A stretch of DNA of 26,581 nt from Anaerolineae bacterium (GTDB taxonomy: Bacteria; Chloroflexota; Anaerolineae; JAAYZQ01): NCBI GenBank assembly GCA_016929795.1, contig JAFGIA010000038.1, positions 1 to 26,581 of the forward strand, in the 5' to 3' direction. A program made the position numbers and the translations under genes. Shown here in pieces: positions 7,888 through 15,059 of the stretch; position 1 is the stretch's first letter; the number at the start of each line of letters is the position of its first letter. Below the pieces are notes generated by a model, which saw nothing but the letters and a program-made list of their open reading frames with translations, did not search any database and was not told where the DNA came from.

Positions 7888-7916
7888 TTGCTCTTTGCGA
7901 ACATATGTGCTATAAT
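7888..7916 (+). promoter_or_regulatory. Proximal promoter of the RusA-like gene, leaderless
   Basis: TTGCTC, 17 bp, TATAAT, with an extended -10 TG. Six bases separate the box from the ATG, so the transcript should begin at the start codon. Confidence 0.65.
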
Positions 7917-7922
7917 GGCGGC

Positions 7923-8357
7923 ATGGGGAGAGAAGATACGCTGCGCGCGCGCTTTGCACTGCCGATGCCACCGGGCATCAACCAGCAGTACGCCACCGTC
8001 GCCGGCCGGCGCGTGCTAAGCAAGGAGAGCCGCCAGTACAAAAAGGGTGTCCATCACCTGATCCGCCGCTTTCGCGTCGAGGGGATCATTTCCGATGGCC
8101 TCGTGGCCGCGCTGCGCAAGGGGTATGTGGGGCTCTTTATCGACTTTTACTTTGAGACGCCGATGCGCCGCGATCTCGACGGCGGATTAAAGATCACGCA
8201 GGACGCCATCTGCGACGCGCTCGACATCAATGACAACCGGGTCGTCGACGTCCACCTGGTCAAGCGCATCGACCCGCTCAAGCCGCGCATCGAGGTGGAG
8301 CTGGAGGCGATCGCCGACTGGCAGTTCGGTACCGAGTATGTCTATACAGGAAAGTGA
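7923..8357 (+). CDS. RusA-family crossover junction endodeoxyribonuclease
   Basis: 144 residues. The protein matches the RusA pattern: an early P-x-N-Q-x-Y segment (MPPGINQQYATV, about 15-26), a basic helix, strand GLFIDFYFE and the acidic core RDLDGGLKITQDAICDALDI followed by NDNRVVDVHLVK. RusA enzymes are small dimeric resolvases that cut Holliday junctions and need the conserved Asp residues of this core. Many copies are prophage-borne, but neighbours here are chromosomal and no phage gene is near. The start at 7923 was chosen because TATAAT lies 6 nt upstream; an in-frame ATG six codons earlier is inside the promoter. The stop is one base before the TrmO-like ATG, so the two genes are co-transcribed. 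Confidence 0.85.
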   Translation: MGREDTLRARFALPMPPGINQQYATVAGRRVLSKESRQYKKGVHHLIRRFRVEGIISDGLVAALRKGYVGLFIDFYFETPMRRDLDGGLKITQDAICDALDINDNRVVDVHLVKRIDPLKPRIEVELEAIADWQFGTEYVYTGK

Positions 8358-8358
8358 T

Positions 8359-8856
8359 ATGCCAGAACAACCAATCCTCACACTGCGACCCATCGGCCGG
8401 GTCATTGACGGCTCTGCCCTTCCTCCGGAGCCTGGCTGGGAGGAGCGGGAAGCTGTCGTCGAGGTCGACCTGGCCTGGGCTGGTGCCCTCGACGGGCTCG
8501 ACGGATTTTCTCACGTCTGGCTCCTCTGGTGGCTCGATGCCTACGACGCGCCACCCGGCACGCTGCGCGTCCATCCCGAGGGGCGGGAGGAGGTGCCGCT
8601 CGTCGGCCTCTTTGCCACCCGCTCGCCGCGCCGCCCCAACCCACTGGCCATGACCGCCGTCCGCCTGGTCGAGCTTGACGGCCGCCGCCTGCGCGTGCGC
8701 GGCCTCGACGCCCGCCAGGGCACGCCGATCCTTGACATAAAACCGTACATCCGCCGCGGCGACTTGATCCCCGAGGCGACTATGCCCGAATGGATCGAGC
8801 GGTTGTGGCAGTGCCACGATGCAGATTCTTGCTCCCCACCACAAAACCCGGTATAA
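8359..8856 (+). CDS. trmO: TsaA/TrmO-family tRNA m6t6A37 methyltransferase-like protein
   Basis: 165 residues. Features typical of the TsaA-like (UPF0066) beta-barrel family are LRPIGRV at the N-terminus, GLDGFSHVWLLWW, the motif GLFATRSPRRPNPLAMTAVRL and GTPILDIKPYI. E. coli TrmO uses SAM to N-methylate threonylcarbamoyladenosine at position 37 of tRNA-Thr. This protein is shorter than the E. coli enzyme (about 235 residues) because it ends soon after the barrel, as in many archaeal and bacterial homologues. AGGAAAG precedes the ATG, which comes one base after the resolvase stop. Its own TAA stop is inside the -10 box of the next gene. Substrate assignment is by family only. Confidence 0.82.
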   Translation: MPEQPILTLRPIGRVIDGSALPPEPGWEEREAVVEVDLAWAGALDGLDGFSHVWLLWWLDAYDAPPGTLRVHPEGREEVPLVGLFATRSPRRPNPLAMTAVRLVELDGRRLRVRGLDARQGTPILDIKPYIRRGDLIPEATMPEWIERLWQCHDADSCSPPQNPV

Positions 8857-8857
8857 T
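8829..8857 (+). promoter_or_regulatory. Promoter of homoserine dehydrogenase, inside the end of trmO
   Basis: TTGCTC, 17 bp, TATAAT. The promoter overlaps the last codons of the trmO-like gene, and that gene's TAA is within the TATAAT. The transcript should start near 8864, about 33 nt before the ATG. Confidence 0.65.
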
Positions 8858-8896
8858 CGATGTTGACAAGTTTGTCGATCGGCGGGAGGGACACAC

Positions 8897-9937
8897 ATGA
8901 CCGAAAGTGCGGCGCGCCCCGTGCGCTTTTTTCTCGTCGGCGTTGGCCATGTCGGCCGTCGCTTTTTGGACCTGATCGTGCGCAAAGAGGCCCAGTTGCG
9001 TCTCCTTGGGCTGCAGCCGGTGCTGGCCGGGGTGGCCGATAGCCGGGGCACGGCGAGCAACCCGGCAGGCCTCGACATCCGGCGCGTGCTGGCGCTCAAA
9101 GACGCGGGCCAGAGCGCTGGCGCATACCCCGAGTTCGGACATCCTGGCCAGCCGGCCCGGGCACTGCTCGAAGGGATGCCGGCCGATCTGCTGGTCGATG
9201 CCTCGCCCGCCAATCTGACGGATGGGCAGCCCGGCCTCGGCTGCATCGAGGCGGCTCTGTCGCGCGGCATGCACGTGGTCACAGCCAACAAGGCCCCGCT
9301 GGTGCTGGCCTACCCACGCCTCCAGGCGCTGGCCGAGGCACAGGGGGTGGGGCTGCGCTTTGATGCCACTGTCACCGGCGGGCTGCCCGCCATCAACCTC
9401 GGTCGCCGTGACCTGGCTGTGGCACACATCGGCCGCATTGAGGGCTTGCTCAACCTCACCGCCAACTATATCCTGGCCCGCATGGCCGGGGGCCATACCT
9501 ACGAAGAGGCGCTGGCTGATGCGCAGGAGGCGGGGCATGCCGAGGCTGACCCCACGCTCGATGTCGACGGCTGGGATGCAGCCAGCAAGTTGGTTATCCT
9601 GGCCCACAGCGTGCTCCACTATCCTGCCACGCTCGACGACGTCGCCGTGCAGGGCATCCGCGGGGTGGACCGCGACGAGTTGTGCCAGGCTGAGGAGGCC
9701 GGCGGGCGTGTCAAGCTCGTGGCCACCGCCGAGTGGGATGGCGAAGGCTACTGCCTGGAGGTTGCACCACGCTGCCTGCCCGCCAGCCACCCCCTGGCAC
9801 GTCTCGGCGCCAAGACGATGGGCATCGTCTACCACACCGACATCAATGGCACTGTCACTGCCTCGATCGAGGAGGAGACGCCCGAGCCGACGGCGGCTGC
9901 CGTCCTGCGCGACGTCGTCGACCTGTTTGGGTATTAG
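8897..9937 (+). CDS. hom: Homoserine dehydrogenase (short form, no ACT domain)
   Basis: 346 residues. The enzyme reduces aspartate semialdehyde to homoserine on the way to threonine, methionine and isoleucine. The N-terminal Rossmann motif is FLVGVGHVG (12-20). VTANKAPL (128-135) carries the conserved Asn-Lys pair. The family signature EAGHAEADPTLDVDGWDAASK (211-231) ends with the catalytic Lys231. The chain stops after the catalytic domain, so there is no ACT domain for threonine feedback. It is closer in size to the short monofunctional forms than to the roughly 430-residue bacterial enzymes. GGGAGG precedes the ATG. No other threonine gene is in the window. Confidence 0.92.
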   Translation: MTESAARPVRFFLVGVGHVGRRFLDLIVRKEAQLRLLGLQPVLAGVADSRGTASNPAGLDIRRVLALKDAGQSAGAYPEFGHPGQPARALLEGMPADLLVDASPANLTDGQPGLGCIEAALSRGMHVVTANKAPLVLAYPRLQALAEAQGVGLRFDATVTGGLPAINLGRRDLAVAHIGRIEGLLNLTANYILARMAGGHTYEEALADAQEAGHAEADPTLDVDGWDAASKLVILAHSVLHYPATLDDVAVQGIRGVDRDELCQAEEAGGRVKLVATAEWDGEGYCLEVAPRCLPASHPLARLGAKTMGIVYHTDINGTVTASIEEETPEPTAAAVLRDVVDLFGY

Positions 9938-9993
9938 TGCATCGCGGCGCTGGAAGACTGGAAGCTTCCAGCCAACAGCAGGGGGAGGAGGAG

Positions 9994-10827
9994 ATGGCCG
10001 GCCAGGAATTCGACGATCCGAATGAGTATACCCGCCAGGCCTGGGACGCGAACGCCGACTTTTGGGATGGGCGCATGGGGGAGGGAAACGACTTTGTCGA
10101 GGTCCTCACCTGGCCGGCCAGCGAGCGCCTGCTCGGCGTGCTGCCTGGCGAGCGCGTGCTCGACATCGCGTGCGGCAACGGGCTCACCTCGCGCCGCCTG
10201 GCGCTGCTGGGTGCCGAGGTGGTGGCGATTGACTTTAGCGCCAACCTGATCGGGTACGCCAGGCAGCGCACGGAAGGTTCCGAGGTGGGGGAGCGGATCA
10301 CCTACCACGTGCTCGACGCGACCGACGAGGCGGCGCTGCTGTGCCTGGGCCCCGGCACCTTTGACGCGGCGCTGTGCGCGATGGCCCTCTTTGACATGGC
10401 CGAGATCGGCCCGCTGATGCGGGCCGTGGCGCGTCTGCTCCGGCCCGGCGGCCGTTTCGTCTTTTCCGTCATTCACCCCTGCTTTAACAACGCCCACGTC
10501 ACCCAGATGGCCGAGCTGGAGGACCGCGAGGGGGAGTTGGTCACTGTCTATTCGGTCAAGGTGCGCGGTTACCTGACGCCCACCGTGAACCGCGGCGTCG
10601 CCATCGCCGGCCAGCCGCAGCCGCAGCTCTACTTCCACCGGCCGCTCCACGTCCTGTTGGGGGCTGCCTTCGATGCCGGCCTGGTGCTCGACGGCCTGGA
10701 GGAGCGGGCCTTTCCGCCGGACATTTCTGCGGGCAGGCACCCTCTGTCGTGGAGTGGGCATTTCAGCGAGATCCCGCCCACCCTCGTCGCCCGTGTCCGG
10801 CTGCCCGGCGGGCAAGGGCGCGCCTAG
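9994..10827 (+). CDS. Class I SAM-dependent methyltransferase
   Basis: 277 residues. SAM-binding motif I is VLDIACGNGLTSRRLA (55-70), followed by an acidic end of strand beta2 (VVAIDFS), motif III-like FDAALCAMALFDMAE and LLRPGGRFVFSVIHPCF. This is the general methyltransferase_11/25 layout of small-molecule methyltransferases. The N-terminal DPNEYTRQAWDANADFWD is typical of bacterial enzymes of this group whose substrates are mostly unknown. The ATG follows GGAGGAGG. The gene lies 56 bp after hom on the same strand, separated by a 14-bp palindrome around an AAGCTT site, and may be co-transcribed. No substrate can be proposed. Confidence 0.85.
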   Translation: MAGQEFDDPNEYTRQAWDANADFWDGRMGEGNDFVEVLTWPASERLLGVLPGERVLDIACGNGLTSRRLALLGAEVVAIDFSANLIGYARQRTEGSEVGERITYHVLDATDEAALLCLGPGTFDAALCAMALFDMAEIGPLMRAVARLLRPGGRFVFSVIHPCFNNAHVTQMAELEDREGELVTVYSVKVRGYLTPTVNRGVAIAGQPQPQLYFHRPLHVLLGAAFDAGLVLDGLEERAFPPDISAGRHPLSWSGHFSEIPPTLVARVRLPGGQGRA

Positions 10828-10926
10828 AGTTGCCCTGTCCTGTGGGCGCCACGAGGGATGAAAATGGGGCGCTCGCGCGGGATCATGCCCGAGGGTACTC
10901 GGGACAATCCAGCGCTGTGCCAAAGA

Positions 10927-10948
10927 GCCGCGGATTGTGATCCGCGGC
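10927..10948 (+). other. Hairpin in the leader of the symporter gene
   Basis: GCCGCGGAT and ATCCGCGGC form a perfect 9-bp stem with a TGTG loop. It ends 28 bp before the GTG start. There is no T-tract. It could be a weak terminator for the methyltransferase gene, an operator, or an mRNA structure. Confidence 0.4.
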
Positions 10949-10976
10949 GAGCAGGGTTATTGAAAGGATAGGCCTA

Positions 10977-12422
10977 GTGCAACACGAAATCCCTTTGCAA
11001 GAGGAATATGTCCCCATCCACAGTCGAGTGTGGGTTGCCGGTGCCGACGCGGCGTGTGCCACCCTGAGTGGCATCGCCCTCTCTGGCGCGCTCACCTATT
11101 ATTTCACGCGCTGGCGTGGCCTCGACGCCGGCCTGGCCGCCACTGTGTGGCTCCTCTTTGGCATCTGGAACGCGGTCAACGATCCTCTCTTTGGCTGGAT
11201 CAGCGACCGCACGCGCAGCGGTCTCGGCCGGCGTATCCCCTACATCCGCTATGGGGCTCCCCTGTACGCCGCCGCCTTTATCGCCTGCTGGATCAACTGG
11301 CCCGGCACCGGCACGAACCAGACTTTGATGTTCGTCCAGCTCCTCATTCTGCTCTTTGTCTTTGATACCCTCTATACCGCCATCGCCACGAGCATCTATG
11401 TCATGCCGTTTGAAATGGCGATCTCGAACCGCGCCCGCAGCAGCATCTTTGTGTGGAAGATCATCCTGTCCGTCTTGCCCCTGGCGGTGCCGATCGCGCT
11501 CATCCCCTTCATCCAGCCCGGGCCTGGCGACGACGCTACGTTGTTTCAGATGGTGATGGTTGGCTTGGGCCTGGTCATGAGCGCGATTATCCTGGCCAGC
11601 ACCTTTTTTTACCGCGAAAAGCACTTTCAGCAGCAGGAGAAGCAGCCTCCTTTTCTCCAGTCGTTGAAGGCGTGCTTTCAGAACATGTCGTTCATCCTGT
11701 TCGAGACGATCAGCTTTACCGTCATCTATGTGCAAACGGCGCTGATGATGGGTGTGCTCTATTACTTTGACGAGTTCTCGGTGCCTGCCGTACCACTCTA
11801 CGCCTCGCTCGCCGCGGGCATTGTCGCGGGCCTCGTCCTCTTTATCCGGCAGCGTGAGCGGTGGGGTGTCAAGAACTCGATGCGCCTGATGGCCCTCATC
11901 TTTTCTCTCGGCTGTTTCGTCATCCTGGCCCTGGGCCGCTCGACCGTGCCGGCGATGATCGGCTTTTTCACCTTTGGACTCGGCTTTGCCGGCGGCATGT
12001 ACCTCGTGCCCCTGATGAACGGCGATGTAGTTGATATGGACGAGCATCGCACCGGCCTGCGTCGCGAGGGGATGTATGCCGGTGTGAATAGCTTTATCAC
12101 CAAGCCCGCTATCAGCCTGGCGCAGGCCGTGTTTCTCTGGTTCCTGGGCCTGTATGGCTATGACACGGCGCTGGGCAAGGGCTTGCAGTCGACCTCGGCC
12201 GAGACGGGCATCCTGATGGGCTGGACGCTCGTGCCGGGTGTCCTCCTTTTTCTCTGTTTTGTTGCCCTGCGCTGGTATCCGTTGGCCGGGCCGGCGTGGG
12301 ACGAGATCAAGGCGCGGCTGGCTGTGGTACACGCCGAGAAGGAGCGCGCGTACCTGGCTGAAAAGGGATACCGCTACGTGGACGACGGCCGGCCGGCGGC
12401 AGCCGGTCCCCGTCAGAGCTAG
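10977..12422 (+). CDS. GPH-family sugar:cation symporter (MFS_2, MelB-like)
   Basis: 481 residues with about twelve hydrophobic segments. The diagnostic GPH motif is in the first loop: WNAVNDPLFGWISDRTRSGLGRRIPYI (about 61-87), matching the NDP-x-x-G-x-x-SDRT-x-x-x-x-GRRRP-type signature of MelB, LacS and GusB relatives. A second loop has the DMDEHRTGLRREGMYAG stretch seen in the family. These carriers import sugars or glycosides with Na+ or H+. The start is GTG, supported by AAAGGA 8 nt upstream; the first residues (QHEIPLQEEYVPIHSRVW) are cytoplasmic. It is followed after 25 bp by the five-repeat gene on the same strand. The substrate is unknown. Confidence 0.87.
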   Translation: MQHEIPLQEEYVPIHSRVWVAGADAACATLSGIALSGALTYYFTRWRGLDAGLAATVWLLFGIWNAVNDPLFGWISDRTRSGLGRRIPYIRYGAPLYAAAFIACWINWPGTGTNQTLMFVQLLILLFVFDTLYTAIATSIYVMPFEMAISNRARSSIFVWKIILSVLPLAVPIALIPFIQPGPGDDATLFQMVMVGLGLVMSAIILASTFFYREKHFQQQEKQPPFLQSLKACFQNMSFILFETISFTVIYVQTALMMGVLYYFDEFSVPAVPLYASLAAGIVAGLVLFIRQRERWGVKNSMRLMALIFSLGCFVILALGRSTVPAMIGFFTFGLGFAGGMYLVPLMNGDVVDMDEHRTGLRREGMYAGVNSFITKPAISLAQAVFLWFLGLYGYDTALGKGLQSTSAETGILMGWTLVPGVLLFLCFVALRWYPLAGPAWDEIKARLAVVHAEKERAYLAEKGYRYVDDGRPAAAGPRQS

Positions 12423-12447
12423 ATTTCGAGCACGCGAGGAGGCATAG

Positions 12448-12816
12448 ATGGTCAAGGTGTACCAGCATCGGATCGGCCCCGACGACTATGTCGGCCGGGT
12501 GGAGGACGACGGGCGCGTGTACGCTGAGCGGCTGGGTCCTGATGACTATGTGGGGCGCGTCGAGCGCGATGGCAAGGTGTACCAGCACTTTGGCGGCCCC
12601 GACCGCTACCTGGGGCGGGTGGAGGACGATGGCAAGATCTACCTGCACGTGCCCGGCGGCCCGGACCTGAACGTGGGGCGGGTGGAGGAGAATGGCAAGG
12701 TGTACCTGCGCCGCGAGGGGATCACCCCTGATCAGCTCCTGGGCCGTGTCGAGGGGGACGTCGACTATCTCGCCGGCGGCGCTGCCTTTTTTCTCCTGCT
12801 GCAGACGCCAGAGTAG
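12448..12816 (+). CDS. Small protein of five tandem GPD-x-Y-x-GRVE-type repeats
   Basis: 122 residues, almost entirely five repeats of 20-22 residues: K/R-V-Y-x-x-x-x-GPD-x-Y-V-GRVE-x-DG. The third repeat reads KVYQHFGGPDRYLGRVEDDG. The fifth is weaker and a short hydrophobic tail follows (LAGGAAFFLLL). Each repeat can form two beta strands joined by a tight DG turn, so the protein probably folds as a closed beta wheel or propeller-like ring. It resembles the small '4-fold beta flower' proteins in general plan, but I cannot confirm membership. GAGGAGG is 6 nt before the ATG. No catalytic residue set is obvious; a binding or scaffold role is possible. No signal peptide is present. Confidence 0.8.
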   Translation: MVKVYQHRIGPDDYVGRVEDDGRVYAERLGPDDYVGRVERDGKVYQHFGGPDRYLGRVEDDGKIYLHVPGGPDLNVGRVEENGKVYLRREGITPDQLLGRVEGDVDYLAGGAAFFLLLQTPE

Positions 12817-12849
12817 GCAACCGTCTCAAGCAGCTAAAATCCGGTGGGC

Positions 12850-12899
12850 GGGGATTGCTTGGGGCGCGAAACGACGGCGCCCTCGCCATGACAGGGGGT
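12850..12899 (+). repeat. Dispersed GGGGATTGCTT...ATGACAGGGGG repeat, copy A
   Basis: The stretch starts with GGGGATTGCTT and ends with ATGACAGGGGGT. A second copy at 15014-15051 has the same two ends and a different, shorter middle. Its sequence resembles the 'GGGATTGCTTCG...CGCAATGACAGG' intergenic repeats seen in many bacterial genomes. It lies between the five-repeat gene and the AlkD-like gene. Confidence 0.55.
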
Positions 12900-12924
12900 G
12901 GGGCGTGGAGGGAAGGGAGAAGAG

Positions 12925-13809
12925 ATGGATTTGGATCCAAAAGAGGCTGCCGCCGCAGCAGCCGAGTGCTTGATTGCGTACGAGCCCGCCGTCGCCGATG
13001 CGGTCGCCGACGGCCTGCAGGGTATCTGGGTGCGTGCCGCGCCGGTCCGCCGCCCCGCACCCGGTGAGGACTATGGCGCTGCCGACGCGGGGCTCGACGC
13101 GATGGGCGTCCCCGTGCCCGTCCTGCGCGCGATCGGCAAAGAGGTCGGCGCGCACGCGCGGCGGCGCGCCGTCGAGTTTCTGCCCCTCGTGGAGCGGCTG
13201 TGGGAACGCCATGGCCGGGAAGGACGCGTGGTCGCAGCGATCGCCCTCGGCCCAATGGAGCTGGCCGAGCCGGACGTCGTCGTGCCCGCCATCTATGAGC
13301 TGGCGCGGGGCTGCGCCTACTGGGAGGACTGTGACCAACTCGCCATGAGGGCGCTCGAGCCGGTGTTGCGCAGGGATCCTGACGCCTGGCTCGACCGCTT
13401 CGGGGCGTGGGTGACCGACGACAACAAGTGGGTGCGCCGCGCGGCCCTGACCGCCCTCGGCCGCCTGCCGATGGAGCGGGCGGAGTATACGGGGCGCGTG
13501 GTGCCGCGCCTGGCGCCGGCGCTGGGCGATCCGGACCGGGACGTCAAGCGCGCGCTGAGCTTTGCGCTGCGCCTCGCCGCGCGGGGCGAGGTGGCGCCGG
13601 TGAAGCAGCTCATCCGCGACAGGCAGGACGTGACCGACGCCGACAGCCTGTGGGTGCTGAGCGACGTGGCGCGGAGCATGACGGCGAGCCTGCGGTCCGA
13701 GTTCGCCGACCTGCTGCCGGTGTACCGGCGGTGGCTCGACACGGCCGAGCCGGCGGCGCGCCGCAGTGTGGAGGCGGCGGTGCGGGCGCTGGAGCAGGCG
13801 ACTGACTGA
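12925..13809 (+). CDS. AlkD-like DNA alkylation repair protein (HEAT-like repeats)
   Basis: 294 residues, almost wholly helical. The order of helices and the key segments fit the AlkD/AlkC glycosylase superfamily: MGVPVPVLRAIGKEVG near the N-terminus, a middle CAYWEDCDQLAMRAL stretch that aligns with the AlkD aromatic-Asp region, and NKWVRRAALTALGRLP in a HEAT-like repeat. AlkD excises alkylated bases such as 7-methylguanine without flipping them and uses a conserved Trp/Asp pair. Candidates here are in the YWEDCDQ segment. GGGAG lies before the ATG; nine upstream in-frame codons were left out because they have no ribosome site and lie in repeat-rich sequence. It could instead be a non-catalytic HEAT-repeat relative. 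Confidence 0.75.
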   Translation: MDLDPKEAAAAAAECLIAYEPAVADAVADGLQGIWVRAAPVRRPAPGEDYGAADAGLDAMGVPVPVLRAIGKEVGAHARRRAVEFLPLVERLWERHGREGRVVAAIALGPMELAEPDVVVPAIYELARGCAYWEDCDQLAMRALEPVLRRDPDAWLDRFGAWVTDDNKWVRRAALTALGRLPMERAEYTGRVVPRLAPALGDPDRDVKRALSFALRLAARGEVAPVKQLIRDRQDVTDADSLWVLSDVARSMTASLRSEFADLLPVYRRWLDTAEPAARRSVEAAVRALEQATD

Positions 13810-13824
13810 GCGGGGCCATCGGGC

Positions 13825-13943
13825 TCAATGTGCCGGGTGAAAGCCGCGGCCGGGGCCAAAGCGGGCGATGATCGGCTGCAGCAGGGGATAATCCTGGCAG
13901 AAATGGCGCAGGTCGTTCGGGGTGAAGGCCGCTTGGTGTCGTG
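13825..13943 (-). pseudogene. Possible remnant of an effector-associated (death-like) domain
   Basis: In one minus-strand frame this otherwise empty 134-bp gap between convergent genes reads FTPNDLRHFCQDYPLLQPIIARFGP and ends at a stop. The alternation F-x-x-x-DL-x-x-FC-x-D-x-P-x-x-x-P-I resembles the start of small effector-associated domains fused to NACHT, caspase-like or TIR proteins in complex bacteria. There is no start codon of its own, and the frame differs from the DUF2330 gene just upstream. This is a pattern-recognition call only. Confidence 0.3.
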
Positions 13944-15059
13944 TCAGGTCCGCTGCCTGTGGCGCACGAGCCAGGCGGCGGCGACGACCAGGACGGCAAA
14001 GAAGAGCAATCCGCCGCCGCACACGCCGCACAGGCAGCTCAGCTCTGCCAGGCCGATACTCGACCCTGTGCTCACGTAGGTGTACACTTGCTGCTGGCGA
14101 AACTCGTCGTCGGCCCCTGCCTGGGTGGGGTAAAAGTCGGCGTCCATCTCCTCAGGGGGCACTGACGCGTCGAACAGCTTGGTGAAAAAGAGCTGCCGGT
14201 CGACCAGCGACGCCAGTGCTTCCTCTGTCCCACCATCCATCCATCCGGCGAACTCGACCTCGAATCCCGGCAGCTCGTGGCGGTGCTCGGCGAGCAGGTA
14301 GAGGCGCACCGACAGCGGCCGGTCCACGGCCGCTGTCAGCCGCATCGGGTACACGGGCTCGGGCGCCTCGAACGACAGCCACACGGGGCGCGCGTCCGTC
14401 AAGGCGCCTGGGTGGGTGCCGGGCGCCAGGCGCAACGCGACAAAGCTCCACCCTTCGGCCGCGTAGGCGTCGAGTGCCGGCGCCAGCGTGGCAGGCACGA
14501 CAAACCCCTCCGCGTCGAGCCATGCCAGCAGCCCCGCCGCGTCGCCCGCCGCCAGCACCGCCACGTCGTACACGTCCACCTGGCGCCGTTCGATCACCTC
14601 CACAGCCGGTGGCGGTGCCGCCGCGCCCAGCCCACCGAAGGGCAGCGGCAGGCCGCCTCGGCGCTCGGCGCGGTACACGATCTCTGGGGCTGAGATGCGG
14701 TCGAGTGCCTCGAATACGGCCTCGCCGGCCACCTGCACCTCGGGGACCGCTGGCACGGGGATGATCCACGCCAGATCCTGGGCCTCGCCCGGCACGATTC
14801 CGGCCGACAGGATCAGCTCCTCGCGCCCATCGCGATGGACAAGCACTGCTTTTTGGTCGGCCATCACCGACGAGCTCGGTTCCTCGATCGGGATGATATA
14901 GCCGTCGGCGTGCGCCGGTGTGGCCCCCGTGAATAGGAGCAGCAGGGCCAGACAGCATATGCCGTAAACGTTGCCGCTGCGGGCAAGGCGCAGCAGTGCC
15001 CACCGGCCGAACTGGGGATTGCTTGCTCGCAATGACGGCCTGTCAGGGGGTATGCTCAA
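13944..15059 (-). CDS. DUF2330 exported membrane protein
   Basis: 371 residues. A signal-like hydrophobic segment ([21 protein letters not shown], about 31-51) is followed by the DUF2330 body: the [22 protein letters not shown] block, [16 protein letters not shown] and a beta-rich region to about residue 325. A Cys-rich turn (CLCGVCGGG) and a C-terminal membrane helix end in RHRQRT. Family members are predicted to be outside the cytoplasm and anchored by the C-terminal helix; their function is unknown. The start is inferred to be TTG, overlapping the TGA of fbp as TTGA. No ATG or GTG occurs in frame before the signal segment. The first 15 or so codons lie inside a dispersed repeat, so the exact N-terminus is uncertain. 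Confidence 0.82.
   Translation of the reverse strand: MSIPPDRPSLRASNPQFGRWALLRLARSGNVYGICCLALLLLFTGATPAHADGYIIPIEEPSSSVMADQKAVLVHRDGREELILSAGIVPGEAQDLAWIIPVPAVPEVQVAGEAVFEALDRISAPEIVYRAERRGGLPLPFGGLGAAAPPPAVEVIERRQVDVYDVAVLAAGDAAGLLAWLDAEGFVVPATLAPALDAYAAEGWSFVALRLAPGTHPGALTDARPVWLSFEAPEPVYPMRLTAAVDRPLSVRLYLLAEHRHELPGFEVEFAGWMDGGTEEALASLVDRQLFFTKLFDASVPPEEMDADFYPTQAGADDEFRQQQVYTYVSTGSSIGLAELSCLCGVCGGGLLFFAVLVVAAAWLVRHRQRT
15014..15051 (+). repeat. Dispersed GGGGATTGCTT...CAGGGGGT repeat, copy B
   Basis: It shares GGGGATTGCTT at one end and CAGGGGGT at the other with copy A (12850-12899), with AATGAC between. It overlaps the first codons of the DUF2330 gene next to the fbp stop codon. Confidence 0.55.

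Noticed and set aside
10974..12455. A 493-codon open frame antisense to the symporter gene
   Set aside because: Its protein is very rich in His, Arg, Asp and Gln with no fold or motif, as expected for the complement of a GC-rich membrane-protein gene; the plus strand has clear GPH motifs.
12448..12816. Short tandem DNA repeats resembling a CRISPR or minisatellite
   Set aside because: The periodicity (about 60-66 bp) follows codons of a repetitive protein, and copies differ mainly at third codon positions; there are no spacers.
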